DNA of 64,000 nucleotides, from NCBI GenBank assembly GCA_947172415.1, contig OX359202.1, positions 1,056,501 through 1,120,500 on the forward strand. Direction: 5' to 3'. A program made the position numbers and the translations under genes. Of this stretch, positions 1 through 10,339 are shown piece by piece. Below the pieces are notes generated by a model. That model was not told the DNA's origin, did not search any database, and saw only the letters and a program-made list of their open reading frames with translations. Source of the stretch: Chondrosia reniformis. Taxonomy: Eukaryota; Porifera; Demospongiae; Chondrillida; Chondrillidae. Numbering within the stretch: the first letter of the stretch is position 1; each line of letters begins with the position of its first letter.

Positions 1-3000
1 ATGCTGATCAGCTACAGAAAACCATCCAAGTCCCTAGGTAGGCATATTACCATGGCAACACCTTAGTCTGATATGAGGTATCAGTTCAGCCAATCTAACT
101 GTCCATAGTTCAAAGGAGAAGACATTTTATCAATGCAGTCAAAGTTCTGAGGGAGTAGTTTTGGAGTCTGCTTGTTTAGTAAGTTGTAGAAAGTGTAGAG
201 CTCTATTGTACCAAATATCTGACGGTTTTTCCTTAACAGAGGTCTTTGAGGCAATTGTGCAAATCTGTTGAAGAGGTGTTAATGAAAAGAGAATCATGTG
301 ACTTGTCACATGACTTTAAGTCATCATTACAGGTTGGGAAAGATATAATGGAATACATTTTCTTTAAAATTGTTTAAAAGTTATTACTTTACTGGTTCTC
401 TCACAACATGTGACCATGAGAAACTCAGAAATAATGTTTATTGTATATATAGCTATAATTTTCCAGCAGCTTATTCTCTTACAATGTAGCAGTACACAGG
501 AAGTGGGTTCAAAGTCTAGATACACTAACAATATAGCCCTGATGAGAATTGCCTAAAAATATATAACATAAAATTCATTTTTATATAATAGCAGCAGTCT
601 TTCCTTCCTCAAGTTCTAGTCCAGAACCATTTAGAAAACTGCAAGACCAGTTAATTTGATAATTGAATTAATGCATGTAGACTGTTCTAGTGTCGAATAT
701 GTCTTGTGACACAAATGCGGTTTTGTGGTATTTAAGATATGCAATCATTAAAGCAATTTTACCGATCAATTTCCGGTTGTTGTGTATGTACGCGTAAATG
801 ATCATGTACCGGACACTGCATGTAAACTAATCACTAATCCCACCCACGCTTTGGCCAATAACAATTGACTGCACATTTCCCATGACCTTTTGTTGAAAGG
901 TCTTTTTGTCCTTTATTGGCGGGAGCAATAAAGGTTGTTGTTATTGCTGTATGCTCTATTGAGAGGTCTTATCCTTTATTGGCAGGAGCAATAAAGGTTG
1001 TATTGCTGTATGCTCTATTGAGAGAGGTCTTATCCTTTATTGGTGGGAGCAATAAAGGTTGTATTGCTGTATGCTCCATCAGTTGGCCAACACTAAATGA
1101 ACCATTCTTCTTCACTGCTGAACATGTTTATAGTAGTGATACAGTTTTGCTTGTATTGACTGATTTCTCAGCTACTGGATATTTATTGTAACTTGTACTG
1201 TATATACGTGTGTCTGTAGGGTCTCTACTCCACCTTTCCCCCAAGCGACTTAGTTGAGTCGTTCATTGAGTACGTTAGCGAGGGACAATCTAGATTGCTT
1301 CAACTGATACACAGTGTTGACTTGCAGAAGGATGCAGATGAATTAAGGTTGTCTTTGACAACCTGATCTTTACATGCGTCACCATGCCCTTTCATCCTGC
1401 AGCTGTGCCTGTTCAGAGAGTGGCAGTTGGAGTGATCTTTCGGATGCTCCTTCTTTGGAAGAGATTATTGAACAGCACTTGCGAGTGAGTTGAGATAATA
1501 TTGACCTGTATAATTCCTGCTTGAGATAATGCTGACCGGTATAGCTGCTCCTTAGGGCCATTCCTAGCCTTCACTTGCCTTTGAGACATTATGGGACTCA
1601 GTTTGTGGTAGTTTGGGTATGTAGGTAAAGTACTAATAGTGTAGTACATTGAGCAAGCTTAGTTTCTGGTAATAGCTATATGAATTTATTTCCTTTCATA
1701 AAACTATTTTCACATCAGAACTGGATGAGTATTAACTTTGGGAAGCTGATCCAATATTACATTACAAACAGCTCTTATTATTACAAAAGTATATGCATCT
1801 ATATGAAGCTTTTAAAGTTCTTTTGGGAGTTTAGCTTTCTTATTTTCACTTTACTGCTGTCTCCCCTTGCTGTCAGGATGTCCATTTAGTGCACATCAAG
1901 AGCAATCTTGGCCACAGGGTGGCCCAGTCCCAGTTACCCAAGCTACACAACAGACTTGAGAACCTGCAGAAGAATTTAGAACAAACCTTAGCTGCTAAAT
2001 TTAGCAACCACTCAGAGGAAGCCATAGAAATATATAGGTTAGTGTAGTTTCTCAATAGAGTTGCTAGGAGATAGTTCTAGAGTGTTAAGGAATGTACTAA
2101 ATTATTTAGGGTGTTGAAAGTTGAAGGAAGGTGAATTTAAAATAGAGTAGTTCTAAAATTATGGTTTAGTTCTTGTACTGAACCCTTTGATGTTGTAGAC
2201 AATCTAGCCACTTAAAAGAATAAGTTTTATTAAAATAACACTTCAAAAGTCAAGCCAGCTTTAATTCAATTTAAGGTAGTGTATGTGTTCAGGCAACCAT
2301 TACTTATCAACTTTATTGAACTTAACCTTGACTTTGTAACAATAAATATAAAGCTTTTCCTTAATGATGTGTGTCAAAAGCAATTAAAAGTTAGAAAGCA
2401 ACTTTCTTCTTTGTGTGCAATCTTTGTGACAATTTGCTGTGACTAATTATCCATACATGCCTTTGTACTCTGTGAACTGGGAAATCTTTTTCCTAAACTA
2501 TATGTACCAGTTCTCAATTGAATTTCCAATGCCATCCCATATAGACCACACTCATTTACATGAGTTTGGGAGGTCAACATGACATGAGTTGTGCTTGTAT
2601 GAATAATCAAGGTGATAATCAAACCACAAGTAACATCAACATCATGACTGAATAACATGTTTGTACAACATTAATATTGTACCTGCATTCTTGTGACAAA
2701 AGCTGCCCCATTTCAGATTATGTATTTTAGTAACTACCACTTGATAGAGATTTTTCAATATGTGCAAATGCTGCCATGCAGATTTACCTAAGTTAGCAAG
2801 AAGAAAGACATAAAAATTGTAATGGAGTGTAGGCAAGGCAACAAATCAATACAGACTCTCATGAGAAGTTAAACCCACAAATATTCACAAGACATGAAAT
2901 TTATACTTGTGAATATTTCTTGTTTTATCATATCAGGTAACATATATAGGCCTCAAGTTCCATACTTTTCATACTGTAATATGATGAACCAAAATCTTAG

Positions 3001-6000
3001 TAAAGACCTCATACCTGTATCACCCTCCCAAATGTAAGGCTCATTAGTGAAAGGTTTGACTGTGTTTGTCGCCACACCCTCTCAGTGCAGTCAAGCTTTA
3101 TGAATAATCTAATACACCATTTTTCTTACATGATACATCTACTTTAGAATTAAGATCTATAGGGAACTAAACCTAGTGAGAGCTTGAATGAGGATACAAG
3201 AGTTTTCTCCTTCTTTTCCTCCATTGGGCCAGACAGCTGTTTCTGAGAATTCCACCTTTCATCAGTGACCCTGGGAATCTTTGTCTTCTTCTTTTTGTGA
3301 GTCCTTGACTCATGCATACTGGAACATTATTCTATTTAACTGTTCCCTTGTCAAAAGCTAGTATACAAGATTGTGGTTAGTGTAAACTTCACCCCTGAAT
3401 ATTGAGTTCAACTGTTGCTTTGTGTCTTGTTAAAATTCAAATAATGATATTTACATTACACTTGTGAATATAAATGTACAATGCTCTAATGATTGTCCAT
3501 CACAATATACCCTCCTTCACTATACATATGTACGTATCTGTATAATGGAATTTTGACCTCAAGTGACGGTGATTGTAACTCTTTGCTGAACATGGTTATA
3601 TTGTATGAAAAATCTAATACACCATTTTCCTACATGCTATGCCTATTCTGTAAAAAAGCCTATAGGGAACTAAACCTGAAGAGAGCTTTGGATGAAGATA
3701 CAGGAGTCTTTCTTCCTTCTTTTCCTTTCTTTCATCTTCTTCTCCACTGGGTCAGACAGCCGTTTCAGGGAATTCCACCCTTCATCAGGGATCCTGGGAG
3801 TCTTTGTCTTTTTCTTTATCTTGATCTTCTGTGAATCCTGGAATCCTTGTACATTGTTCAGTACAATTAACGGTACACGTTGATAGTATTATGAATGCAT
3901 GTACACAGCATTTCTTTAATCTGTATGTAATCCTTGTAGTTCTGTGTTGCATTTGGAGAAGGAAGTCTGCGGGTACAATGCTGCAAAGCAGTACATGGAA
4001 ACTACTTTAGACCGCCTCTCTTCAAAGAAGAAGGAACAAGCCAGTCTCTTCCGTACTCTACAGGAAAAACACCAACATATCTACAACTTCACCAAAGAAG
4101 TCGTGAGTGTTTATTTCACACATGTACTGCTCTAACAGCTAAGGGAAACATTAATACATGTACGCACATCTTTGGTCACACTTAAGGAAAAGAAAGAAAT
4201 GAATATTCAGGAATATGTTCGATATAATGGTAGCATGCAACACAAACTTCAAAGAAAGCAGAAAGAGGTTAGTATAATATACGTATATATTACCATGGTA
4301 TATTGTAACTTGCACTGTACAATATGTATATAGAAGAGTCTGTTGTCAAACATACTGTAATTGAATAAGGGGGCACTAATTGAATATTTTTGGTTCAGCA
4401 AGAAGTACTATAGTAATAAACACTTGATTTAGTGGGAAGGCAGGAAGGCTCTTGAACTGGTAGTTTAACAGGTTCAAAGGATGCACCATGGCGATAGTCC
4501 ATAGTTGGGCTAGCTGTCCAGGGATACACCATCCCCCTCATAATGTGGTTCACTATTTGGTGAATAGTTACACCCCTTGAAGCACTCAGTCCCAAGTCAA
4601 TACAATGTCTGTGGGTATCTTGTTGTCTCTACCAGATAGCTCTACTGAGAAGACAAACAATCTGTATTCATGAACTGCCACTGACCACAACATTGACAAG
4701 TCTACAAGACACCCTGGCCAGGGAGGCAGAGGTGTTTATGAGTGTCCAGTTGTCCAATCTACATAAGTCTCAGAGGTCAGCCATACAATAGGATGCTGTG
4801 ACCTTTAACCCACTACCATACACCCAATTTTTGTTTGTTTAAAATTGTCCAGTACTTGTTAGTACTACAAGTTTTGCTGACTGGTTCGAATTTGGAGACA
4901 ATCTAGGGAAGATTACATCCATAAAATTGTTTTAATGAATTCAATTGTTCTCTTTTGTATTCTATATGTACATATATTTTATCCTTGCATTGACAATGGG
5001 ATGACATAATTTAATAATCTGTACACATCCAATTGCTTTGCTCTTAGTCCAATTGTGTTGGTCCATTGGTACAAAAGGTGTAATAAATGCTTTCACTTAT
5101 ATTTCTAAATTCAGTTTGTTGGCATTTAGTAGCTAATTAATTTAACATTTTAATGCTTGGAATCTCTTTAAATGGAATTATAGCATTAAATAGGAAATAA
5201 ATTGTTACTTTCGCCAGGAAACTATTCACTCGCAAAGCCCCTTAAGTGCTACCTGTTGTACAACAAGAAAGACTAATTCTGTTAACATTTTTCTATCATG
5301 AACATGAGGTTGGTTAATGGTTACACGAGTGTAGAGAGTCTAGTATTTAGGACTATGTCTCCCCACACTTTAAGGAACAAGAACACCAAAAAAACTCCAA
5401 ATATGGTCACTGGAAGCTAGTTGCCATTTATGTGGTCATGTGATATTGCAATTGTCTAAAAATAGTAACAGTGGAAGTAAATGTTTATGTAGGTGCTCTT
5501 GTGACTAAAAGAATGTATGTTATGTACACTAATATTTTCTTCCATTTTTGCATCCTAAGAGACCAGTTTGGGTTGCCAAACATCCAGGATACAAAATTGT
5601 TGCTAGGACAACCAGTTACCCTGCCCGATGAAGATGTACTGCCTTGTCTTGCTGAGTCTCTTTTGAAAGGTAGAGCAAATTAAGTTAAACCATTTGTCGT
5701 GCACTAAGACTACATTCTAAATAACCCAGTGATGTCCATTTATCTTCTTGCTCAATCCTCACTACTGCTACTTTTAGATTTATTTTGATAAATATTTTTT
5801 ATTTCAAAGGGAAATAGAAATAATGTATTTTAATGTAATCTTTTTAGCAGAAGTATTATCAAGTCCACCAAATACTTGTGTCAAGAAAGATGAAAATGAT
5901 ATGAAAGGTAACTTCTGTGGCGGCCATATTTTACTCTAACACCCATTGCAACCTTTTACATCTGGTCTAGTGTTGTTAGCTGAAATGGACCAGTTGGAGG

Positions 6001-6326
6001 TCGAGGAGAAGGAACTACTTGTCTCTCTCACTGGAGATCTCACAGCTTCATCACAGCTTGTAGAAGAATGTACTAAACTCTCAAACTACATTGAACAATG
6101 GTATGACAGACTTGTAATATTACTTTTACTTGAATAAATTTGCATCAAACCTCCTTGCTAAAGGGAAATTCATATTCTTACAAAATATATTGCTGTTTCA
6201 CTATTGATAAGGTGGACTTGCCCCAGCCAACACCTGTTGCCATGGGTTACCAGAGGTGGTATGAACTTCAGCGATTGGATGAAGCAGTGGAACCTTTTAG
6301 CAAACAAACTTAGAATGGAATCATGA
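1..6326 (+). CDS. HAUS5: HAUS augmin-like complex subunit 5, 5' end outside window
   Basis: Subunit of the augmin (HAUS) complex, which recruits gamma-tubulin to spindle microtubules for branching nucleation. Exons read about 1-37, 85-~240, 1220-1348, 1401-1485, 1877-2037, 3940-4101, 4186-4267, 4636-4776, 5560-5669, ~5850-5908, ~5970-6097 and 6213-6326, mostly Glu/Lys/Gln-rich coiled coil. Recognition rests on family landmarks: a VVLES..LVSCRKCRALL block near 170-220, a QFGLP..KLLLGQP block near 5565-5605, and the C-terminal pattern WW..PSQ..LPW....NF.DW...WN, made by splicing 6097 to 6213 (a phase-2 junction completing the Trp pair). These match my memory of vertebrate HAUS5; no alignment was run. 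The true N-terminus lies left of the window and some exon edges are approximate. Stop TGA at 6324-6326. Confidence 0.7.
909..1080. repeat. Three-copy tandem repeat of about 61 bp with an internal hairpin
   Basis: Three head-to-tail copies begin near 909, 972 and 1032. Each contains CCTTTATTG, a 7-nt loop and CAATAAAGG, a perfect 9-bp inverted repeat. It lies in an intron of the HAUS5-like gene. The open frame through it is a by-product of the repeat. Confidence 0.85.
3098..3310 (+). repeat. Diverged copy of the same dispersed repeat
   Basis: It shares block order with 3605-3840 (CTAATACACCATTTT, TATAGGGAACTAAACCT, CCAGACAGC.GTTTC, CTTTGTCTTCTTC) but has many substitutions and a small internal insertion. 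The two lie about 300 bp apart in direct orientation. Confidence 0.6.
3605..3840 (+). repeat. Dispersed repeat, family member 1
   Basis: About 235 bp that recurs nearly intact in reverse orientation at about 58497-58727 and in diverged form at about 3098-3310. It runs from AAAATCTAATACACC to a CT-rich stretch ending near CTTGATCTTCTGTG. Comparing the duplicated blocks at 47.5 kb and 58.5 kb shows a precise presence/absence, consistent with a mobile non-coding element. No transposase is seen. Confidence 0.7.
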
Positions 6327-6760
6327 TAGAAATGTTTTAATATTGTAATTTAGTTGGTTCTGGAGAGAATAACTGTAACTGAGGTTTTGAACTTCAGACT
6401 TTCTATTATAAACTTCTTTTTGTGTATTCTATGTGACACTTTGAAGGTTTTAAAGCCTAATTACAGAATGATATAACAATATTTTAACTTAATCGAATCA
6501 GAGTGTTTAGTTGTTTGCGCACTATTGCCTCTACAAGAGTAACTGGTGTTGCCAGGTAGCAGTAAGGCTTCTGGAAGTATATGATTACATTGCGGTTAGA
6601 GAGGAGTCGAATGCGTGGGTAGATACAGTTCTGGTTAGAATAGGCTATAAAAGCGAGTATGATCTCACGACTAAAGCAGTACAAGCTATTCAACACTTCC
6701 TATCTTCCTGCTACAAAAGGGAGCATTGTGGTTTTACGAATAATTTATTAGCTAACAGCT

Positions 6761-7635
6761 ATGAACTCCGGTTACTATTGTGCACCGTCCGTCGACGGAT
6801 CTAGTGGTTATTGGCCAAGCGACGCTTACCCTATGAATCAAGCCAGTGAAGGTTTCGTACAAGTTGTTGATCAGACTCCTGTAAGTTTCCCGTAACCTTG
6901 TATTTAGCCACATTAACACTTTCTAGTAGTGTAGACGCTTTTAGTTAAGGAATTTAGGAGTGAATACTGTTCCAATCTTTCTTCTTGTAGATGTCTTATT
7001 CCGTTCCTGAGTTTGGTGTCGTTCCCACAGTCGTTACAACAGGCGCAGCTTCCAGTTCAATGGCGACCACAGAAGAGGGCTATCGTCACGTCGACTCTCC
7101 TTCCTCTTCAAAGGGAAGTCCGTCTTCTAGAAGAAGAGGTGGCGTTAACCGCCTTCCTCCGAACGTTGATCCCTGCTTGATCGCCCCACTAAAGAAGAGG
7201 CGTATAGATGAAAACCTTTTGCCCGGTTCTGAGAGAGATAAGCTTTTAATGAAGCGCATGAAGAACAGGGATGCTGCTGCCAAGTGCCGCCAAAAGAAGA
7301 AACAAAGTACCGAAAAGCTTCGCACTGTAAGTCTACCAAACGATGTAGAACGTTTGCTACCATAATAGAGATATAAGTGAGAATATGGTCTACCAAAGGA
7401 GTTAGAAAATAAGCTCGTAGATTGATTTCTAGCAATTATGTATCTACCTTAGTGGGAGAACACCGCAAATGTTTAAATACGCTTCCCTCTCTCCATTTCA
7501 CAGGAACACTCTGGTGTAGCTGATGACAATAAGAAAATTGAAACTGATATTAGAAGTCTACTGAAAGAGAAGGAGACGTTGGAGAAGCTCCTAAGAGAAC
7601 ACCACTGTGTGAGACAGGCGAAGGCAAAGGCTTGA
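6761..7635 (+). CDS. Small bZIP transcription factor, ATF/Fos/JDP-like
   Basis: Nuclear DNA-binding dimer of about 195 aa in three exons: 6761-6880, 6991-7326 and 7504-7635, all with clean GT/AG ends and phase-0 junctions. The N-terminal half is Ser/Pro/Tyr-rich. The basic region in exon 2 carries MKNRDAAAKCRQKKK, the AP-1/ATF signature (N..AA..CR.K), preceded by a KKRR cluster that could be a nuclear localisation signal. A leucine-heptad zipper follows in exon 3 (I..LL.EKE.LEKLL). The start at 6761 is the first ATG of an open first exon; ATG 6991 at the start of exon 2 would give a shorter product. The subfamily (ATF3, JDP2, Fos or Jun) cannot be settled by eye. A CRE-type site, which such factors bind, lies 1.3 kb downstream. 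Confidence 0.8.
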
Positions 7636-8288
7636 GGCTTTGGACAGTTGAGGATGTATACCTTTCCATATCTACTTTTAACAGAACATTTTTAAGTTTT
7701 CTATCATAGTCATTAACTTCACGAATTCTTGGTTTGTTGTTTACATTAAAAACAGAGTGTACTTTGGATTGTAATGTTAACACAAGGTTTTGGCTACTAA
7801 ACACGCATGTTCAGTCTGCATGGAGCTAGTTTGTTCTCGATGGAGTACAGCGCTTTAATATGGTTAGCCGTGTACGAATTTTCGAAATACGTGCCTGCAC
7901 TGCGAGTGTAAAGGTTATATTGCATCAGCAATGTAGCTGACTGTATGTGATAGACCTTGTCCAAAGTTCACTGGTTAACTTGGTACCTGGATGTGTACTG
8001 AGCAAATACACCTTTTAAATGTTAATTATAAAATTTTAGATCTACAATTTTCTAACCAATCATAGATCTACCAGGGCTTTATAGATATATACTTCCACAA
8101 AGAGGTCTACTCTACATATAACTTGTCTGATTACCTGGTGTTGTTGGAACTCAATTTATTTCTAGTATTCCAAGTATCAGATACAGGATATAGAGAAACT
8201 AAACACTCAACACTAATAAGACAATGATATATTCATTATGGTAAAATGTCATTTCAATAACTTGTAGTACAGATAGTATACCTAATAG
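7636..8288. other. Intergenic region between bZIP gene and OVCA2-like gene
   Basis: AT-rich, with convergent 3' ends on both sides. It should hold the two 3' UTRs. No further gene or clear repeat was seen. Confidence 0.6.
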
Positions 8289-8972
8289 CTAATTTAGCTT
8301 AGAATAGAAGGGTTCCAAGAAATTTGAAATGCAACTCTTCAAATCTGGAGATGCTGGAACATAATGTCCACCTAAATGTCTAAATATTTTAGCAGAAGGA
8401 AAAAGAGCTGCTAGATCCAAGCTTGATTGTACTGGTATCACTTGATCTCCATCACCAAATACATGAAATGTTGGACAAGTGTCAATTGAATGCTTATACT
8501 CATCCAAATGAGGTGACACTAGCGACTGAAAACCTGATACTAAAATGGCAAATTTGAATTGTATCTTTGAGGATTGATTATTCAGTATTCCGCAAAGCAG
8601 TGACACAAACGAGGCTCCTTGACTAAATCCCAATACACCATCATATGGACCATCTTCCTCCCATATTTCTTCTACAGTGTTGACTGACTCCTTGTAGCCT
8701 ATACAGTATTCTGTCTTGTCTAATGCATTATAACCCATCTCTGGTCTTGAAAACCACCATCCTCTCTCCTGTTCCTTTTCGGGACGAGACAAGTTGTCAG
8801 GCTCGGGTATCACATGTGGTGCCCTAACAAAGATGAAATCAACATGCTTCTTCAGCATTTTCCTAAATGCTCCTGTTCTTTCTCTGAAAATTTGATCATT
8901 TTGCCTGTAGCCATGAATGCATAATACCCTCAGTTTGGCCATCCTCGGAAGGGAATTTCCCTCTGACGTCAT
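8289..8972 (-). CDS. OVCA2: OVCA2-like serine hydrolase (FSH1/esterase family)
   Basis: Single-exon alpha/beta-hydrolase of about 227 aa from the chosen start. Landmarks in order: LRVLCIHGYRQN (oxyanion-hole side), a WWF motif in the long loop, nucleophile elbow GFSQGAS (Ser of G-x-S-x-G), FAILVSGF, FGDGDQVIP (likely acidic residue) and GGHYVPA (catalytic His near the C-terminus). This spacing is typical of the FSH1/OVCA2 family; OVCA2 members hydrolyse long-chain alkyl esters. The start could be Met at 8972 or Met at 8942 just before the conserved core. An upstream Met at 9065 is in frame but would overlap the first exon of the divergent gene, so I prefer 8972. It shares a very short bidirectional promoter with the sororin-like gene. 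Confidence 0.85.
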   Translation of the reverse strand: MTSEGNSLPRMAKLRVLCIHGYRQNDQIFRERTGAFRKMLKKHVDFIFVRAPHVIPEPDNLSRPEKEQERGWWFSRPEMGYNALDKTEYCIGYKESVNTVEEIWEEDGPYDGVLGFSQGASFVSLLCGILNNQSSKIQFKFAILVSGFQSLVSPHLDEYKHSIDTCPTFHVFGDGDQVIPVQSSLDLAALFPSAKIFRHLGGHYVPASPDLKSCISNFLEPFYSKLN

Positions 8973-8990
8973 TTCAGCGATTGGCGGGAA
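8964..8990. promoter_or_regulatory. Bidirectional promoter core with CRE and E2F-like sites
   Basis: The perfect palindrome TGACGTCA (CRE, ATF/CREB class) lies at 8964-8971, overlapping the 5' end of the OVCA2-like gene. TTGGCGGGAAA, very close to the E2F/DP consensus, lies at 8981-8991, directly before the sororin-like ATG at 8992. The two start codons are about 19 bp apart. An E2F site fits a cell-cycle gene; actual use is inferred. Confidence 0.6.
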
Positions 8991-8991
8991 A

Positions 8992-9662
8992 ATGGAAGTG
9001 CAAGATGATGCCGTGAAAGGTAATTTTGAACGCCTTATCTTAAAATGTACATGTGTTATTCTCACGTTTTAACTTAGTCGTGCGTAAAAGTAGACGCCGA
9101 AAACCTGTTCAAAAGAAACGGACCATTGACGAGAAAGAAAACCCTCCGACTCGACCAAGGCAACGGAAAGATTTTATTCCTGAAGATATTACTCCACTTG
9201 TTTCCTCTCCAAAGAGGCAACCTCTAAGAAGGTTAAAACAACCAAATCTGGTCACCTCAACGCCGTGCATCACAGAAAGACCTCAAAGAAGTGACTGCGT
9301 ATTGCTCGATTGCCTCTCTCTTAACAGTGATGTTAATGTCACTGATACACAATTTTCAACTTCGCTAGTACCAACATCACAGAGTGTCTTATTAAATCAA
9401 GAATCGTCAGATCTTGAACCTATCAAGAAATATCATTCTCTACTCTCCTACAATCACGCGGCCAAAAAGAAAGGAAAGAGCAAATCAAAGCAAAATAAGA
9501 GAAGAAAAAGCGTAAGTAAATTTCTCTTTATATAAAGCCTGACAACTTGTGACAAATAAGACATTCTTTTAGCTGAAAGAAGAAGAGTTTGAGGATTGGG
9601 TCAGAAAGATGAACAGTGAATTTGCTCAAGTTGAGAAGCATGACTTGCTCTGTACTAAGTAA
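8992..9662 (+). CDS. CDCA5: Sororin-like cohesion protector
   Basis: About 183 aa in three exons: 8992-9019, 9078-9511 and 9573-9662. Sororin binds cohesin/PDS5 and blocks WAPL-driven release during S-G2. Support: a KEN box (EKEN) early in exon 2, as in sororins degraded by APC/C-CDH1; a basic, disordered Ser/Pro-rich middle with SP sites; KKYHSLLSY; and a C-terminal block EEFEDWVRKMNSEF..VEKHDLL that matches the conserved sororin C-terminus (E.W...MN.EF..AE.FDLL). The short first exon encodes MEVQDDAVK and splices in phase 1. Transcription is divergent from the OVCA2-like gene. Sororins diverge fast outside the C-terminus, so the assignment rests on the tail and KEN box. Confidence 0.75.
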
Positions 9663-10339
9663 TAAGTGTGTTCATCAATTTTCAATACAATATCATCATG
9701 TTTGCTCCCTTTATTCAATAACTTATTAATTTGAACAAAAGTATTTGCATTTCCTTGAATAATTATTCATCCTATAAAAACTATTGTATATAGAATTTAG
9801 TTTTTATACTCATAATTAAGAGAGGTCAATATAAAAATTTATCGCATGATGTCAATGTCTTGGAATTAAATATATTTTCTTATTAAATAAAGCACTTATA
9901 GCCTGCAGACATCTGGAGACATCTGTCTTCAGAATGCCTGAAGATTATCACATTCACTTAATGCACTGTAGAGATACTACATTGGCATAGGGATTTATTC
10001 TAACTGCATGTGCCAAACCTATTTTAGCGATAATCAGATGTGTTAACCCTGGGGGTCAGACACTTAAGAGGGGTTGACATATTTGAAACAAACTGTCTCT
10101 ATACACTCAAAAAGACTGCATGGAGATGGACCATTTCAAAGATACACTCTTGTGCAAGTTCTTATTATAGTTCTTTCTTAAACCATACTTGAGTTCTGTA
10201 TGTTACTAATGGTTCCCTACAGTGCATATACTTACAATACACTCAAATATTATAATCAATGTCTCATAAATACATACATACAAATATTGTAACCAATAAA
10301 TAAAAGCTAGTTTGGTGATGTTTAGCAGTGCATTTGATT
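9663..10339. other. Intergenic region between convergent 3' ends
   Basis: AT-rich sequence between the sororin-like gene (+) and COX7A2L (-). It should hold both 3' UTRs, with AATAAA-type signals visible. Nothing else is recognised. Confidence 0.6.

Larger units (their letters stand above)
2045..3935. other. Large HAUS5 intron, no gene seen
   Basis: This 1.9-kb stretch separates two HAUS5 coiled-coil exons. Its only recognisable content is two related dispersed repeats near 3098-3310 and 3605-3840. No convincing coding exon was found on either strand. Confidence 0.6.
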
